Shown piece after piece: positions 62,901 through 64,000 of a stretch of DNA of 64,000 nucleotides; within the stretch, counting starts at the first letter, position 1; each line of letters begins with the position of its first letter. This stretch comes from Devosia sp. SL43. Its GTDB lineage: Bacteria; Pseudomonadota; Alphaproteobacteria; Rhizobiales; Devosiaceae. The stretch lies in the NCBI RefSeq assembly GCF_021729885.1, contig NZ_CP063401.1, positions 1-64,000 on the forward strand, given 5' to 3'. The translations under genes and the position numbers were made by a program. The notes under the pieces are model-generated. The model was not told where the DNA came from. It did not search any database and saw only the letters and a list, made by a program, of their open reading frames with translations.

Positions 62901-63219
62901 CCAGTCCGGAGCGGCCATCATCGCCGCTGAATCCGAACCGGCGCTCGATGAACTGGCCGTCGACCTGGGCGCGTGCCCTGACGCCGTGGTTCATGTCGAG
63001 GGCCACACCGATGCCGATGGCGACGAACAGCTCAACATGGCCCTGTCGGTCGCCCGCGCCGAGGCGGTCGTCAACGCTTTGATCGAACGTGGCGTGACCG
63101 CCGCGCGGCTCTATGCCGTCGGCTATGGCGAATCCACCCCGATTGCCGATAACGACACCAGCGCCGGCAAGCGTCTCAACCGTCGCATCGTCGTGACGGT
63201 GACCGATGACCATTATTGA
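59902..63219 (+). CDS. large OmpA-family protein with seven repeated domains
   Basis: 1105 residues. One N-terminal hydrophobic segment (LLKWIVPGLATVLGGTTLCLAM) anchors or exports it. Then seven repeats of about 130-150 residues, each starting with an [S/T/V/A]-[P/T/D]-Y-x-x-[S/T]-A and ending in G-x-[V/A/I]-P-D/A: SPYRLEA (about 94), SPYQWSA, EDYWVSA, STYEWTA, SPYNWSA, VPYVWSA, PAYAFSA. These look like BON-related modules. A Pro/Glu linker leads to the C-terminal OmpA peptidoglycan-binding domain (VEGHTDADGDEQLNMALSVARAEAV, NRRIVVTV). Confidence 0.88.
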   Translation: MIRDLLKWIVPGLATVLGGTTLCLAMTSTDITDNLAARSTEAAQRGGYHWAELSFDMRDITLSGTTTDQALVDTLAHRLGDLPGIRSVTTKVTLAPVASPYRLEASLENGIVSLDGGVPDETTRQHLLDVAGLKQGNLELRSGMPDRQAWTSGAEFALAQLKYLDQGQVAIDDLTVNLTGRAKSERDFRDLLIVMRAGAPAGVTLGEVAITPALVSPYQWSATSDGKRIDVTGFVPDETLVERFRTAEVAGLPVATGLALGSGEPAGFAELSQKLIEQLARLEYGSATITDGESTLTGAPPTAEVAQAIVTELGAAGSIIVLDPPRIEDYWVSATLQPGGLMVFDGYAPDEATRAALGERPGADITWLKLGRGAPERYQSAVDFGLAALGQMSEGRFALRDNIVTLTGVASSAAEYKALLSTVAGSAPQGLVLARAEILAPRASTYEWTASKDASGKVVLSGFAPNPDAAATLLAAAGTGASETLTYASGEPINFVASAQTGLALLQWLGDGRISFDGSGWLVTGTARTPIDKGALEADFVTRQLASAGWSMAVAEPAPVIPEASPYNWSATRSDGAVTLAGHVPTAALQRFLAVHSGDGVNDTTALATGAPADFVAAATAALDAVLALYQATASYDGTTWSLTGVATTAEARDATLATLAAATDTATWSIDVSAPDPVPVATVPYVWSATKAADGVVTLTGLIPADALQRFVAVRAGDGVIDQTTVDPTAPAGFAEDVLAAIDALAALSEGSARFDGTQWSIDGALSSVADSATIDAALATATTPADAWQLTLMSPPPEPTVAEEPPVAEEPVTAEEPVASAEPLATEEPAVEPAEPEAPAEPVIDPAYAFSATRSADGAMILSGQVPADPALRYFAAITKGDIVAVTLAQGAPAGFLPSAEIGLRALLQLSQGQLDFAAGAWTLSGTAADAATRDAIVAAIGADSAAIWSTSIDVPPPVPEPTASPTPEPSSAPPAKADISACLAPLAEFSARNAILFQSGAAIIAAESEPALDELAVDLGACPDAVVHVEGHTDADGDEQLNMALSVARAEAVVNALIERGVTAARLYAVGYGESTPIADNDTSAGKRLNRRIVVTVTDDHY

Positions 63220-63246
63220 TAGGAGGCCTGCCGGCGGGATAGCGCG

Positions 63247-63363
63247 ATGAGTTGGCACTCCCTAACGTTTCTGATGGGCTACTATTGGCCATACTTGGCT
63301 GCGGCTGCGGTGATCGGCCTTGCCGTCGGCTGGCGCAGCTTTAACCCGCCACCCAAGGCGTGA
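63247..63363 (+). CDS. 38-residue single-helix membrane protein
   Basis: ATG 63247, 27 bases after the OmpA gene, translated MSWHSLTFLMGYYWPYLAAA and then VIGLAVGWRSFNPPPKA. One transmembrane helix. TGA at 63361 is 10 bases before the GTG of the next gene. Likely belongs to the ompA operon. Too short for routine ORF lists; supported by position, composition and a GGAGG site (63221-63226). Confidence 0.65.
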   Translation: MSWHSLTFLMGYYWPYLAAAAVIGLAVGWRSFNPPPKA

Positions 63364-63373
63364 GCGTGCCAGC

Positions 63374-63928
63374 GTGACCAGCGTTGTTCATATCGCCGAG
63401 ACCGCCTTGCTGCTGCTGGTTGCCTATCTGGCCGGCTGCATCCTGGGCTATGGGGTGCATCGTATCCTTCACGCTGGGCGCGGGACGCGGCAGCCCACCG
63501 TTGTCGCCGCTCCGATTGTCACCGCGCCTCCTGCGGCTTTTTCGCCCACGCCCAAACCGCCTCGCACGCCCGCCGCCCGCCTGGCCGCAGCACACGAGCC
63601 TGTCGAGACGAGGCCGACCCTCCCCAAGCCAGAACCAAAGCCCAAGCCGGCCCCCAAGCCAAAGCGCCAACCCGCCGATCCAAGGCCGCCGGCACTCGAC
63701 GCGCCACGTGGCGGCCAGGCCGATAATCTTAAGCAGATCAAGGGCATCGGCCCCAAGATCGAGGCGTCGCTCAATGGTCTCGGCATCTATCACCTCGACC
63801 AGATTGCGGCCTGGACCAAATCCAATATCGATTGGGTCGATAGCCAACTGGCCTTCAAAGGCCGCATCCGCCGCGAGCAATGGGTGGAGCAGGCAACTGA
63901 GCTCACTAAGGCGAAGGTCGGCGCCTAG
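63374..63928 (+). CDS. membrane-anchored helix-hairpin-helix protein
   Basis: 184 residues from GTG 63374. N-terminal helix (VHIAETALLLLVAYLAGCILGYGVH), a Pro/Lys-rich linker (about 40-110), then a helix-hairpin-helix domain LKQIKGIGPKIEASLNGLGIYHLDQIAAWTKSNIDWVDSQLAF. Same C-terminal domain as proteins labelled NADH-quinone oxidoreductase-like or predicted flap-endonuclease-like in alphaproteobacteria; neither activity is demonstrated for it. Follows the OmpA gene and the small membrane protein; probably same operon. Confidence 0.78.
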   Translation: MTSVVHIAETALLLLVAYLAGCILGYGVHRILHAGRGTRQPTVVAAPIVTAPPAAFSPTPKPPRTPAARLAAAHEPVETRPTLPKPEPKPKPAPKPKRQPADPRPPALDAPRGGQADNLKQIKGIGPKIEASLNGLGIYHLDQIAAWTKSNIDWVDSQLAFKGRIRREQWVEQATELTKAKVGA

Positions 63929-64000
63929 GCAGCGCGCCCCAGCAACTTGGTGCTCGTGCTGATGACGAACTCCGCCACCGCCTCGATCTCCTCACGCTGA
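63925..64000 (-). CDS. C-terminal end of a minus-strand gene cut by the window edge
   Basis: The minus strand reads QREEIEAVAEFVISTSTKLLG then RAA and a TAG stop, in normal codon usage, overlapping the HHH gene stop by 4 bases. Too short to identify. Confidence 0.45.
   Translation of the reverse strand, partial: QREEIEAVAEFVISTSTKLLGRAA

Noticed and set aside
61366..63258. Long minus-strand ORF opposite the OmpA-family gene
   Set aside because: Shadow of the repeat protein; product is Gly/Arg-rich without motifs.
1..64000. CRISPR arrays
   Set aside because: No set of regularly spaced direct repeats with unique spacers was seen, and no cas-like gene is present.

Overview
The window is a high-GC alphaproteobacterial chromosome segment. 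The order lptF-lptG-lptD-surA-pdxA-rsmA divergent from pepA-holC, the invasion-associated-type porin, the multi-repeat OmpA protein and the GTA-like phage genes all suggest Hyphomicrobiales, most likely a Devosia-like genus. That placement is an inference from gene content; no taxonomic search was possible.

Layout. 1-8.5 kb: the 3' part of an MFS exporter, then a minus-strand operon for LPS export and assembly (lptF, lptG, lptD), a SurA-like periplasmic chaperone, pdxA and rsmA, with several ATGA overlaps. 8.7-16.1 kb: pepA, holC, a YitT-type membrane protein, a DUF4344 metallopeptidase, a DUF985 cupin, an ABC-F ATPase, two small secreted proteins and ndk. 16.4-27.7 kb: a DEAD-box helicase with DbpA-like tail, a frameshifted DUF1801 gene, a flotillin/NfeD-like pair (YqiK/YqiJ type), a molybdopterin oxidoreductase, a TauE/SafE permease, a small glyoxalase-superfamily-like protein, a GST and a DUF2147 protein. 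Palindromic intergenic repeats typical of this order occur here.

27.9-45.95 kb: an integrated element of about 18 kb in tRNA-Ser(GCU), bounded by an 18-bp duplication of the tRNA 3' end. It starts with a tyrosine integrase and a membrane coiled-coil protein. It then has a compact morphogenesis block: portal, tail chaperone, protease-capsid fusion, second tail chaperone, HNH, connectors, small and large terminase, tape measure and a gpM-like tail-tip protein. No tail-tube, baseplate/receptor-binding, lysis, replication or classical repressor gene can be recognised, so it looks like a capsid-forming satellite or a trimmed prophage. Downstream, a strong promoter drives a small unknown gene and then a noncoding stretch of about 670 nt. 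That stretch folds as one RNA: a 12-bp closing stem, many hairpins, a perfect 20-bp helix, a loop pseudoknot and a terminator. Small orphan genes with an operator-overlapped promoter follow, and an AIPR/DGQHR-like gene sits at the right end in the usual cargo position. Four structural proteins carry six copies of AANDN, the opening of the alphaproteobacterial tmRNA tag.

45.98-64 kb: an inositol-monophosphatase-like gene; a five-gene ABC transporter/glycerophosphodiesterase operon; an AHSA1-type protein; an amino-sugar recycling locus (murQ divergent from gntR - small secreted protein - SIS-type deaminase - nagA) with 11-bp-spaced TGGYAT repeats in the divergent promoter; an SDR oxidoreductase; a major porin; and a 1105-residue OmpA-family protein with seven repeats, followed by a 38-residue membrane protein and a helix-hairpin-helix protein. 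A minus-strand gene is cut by the right edge.
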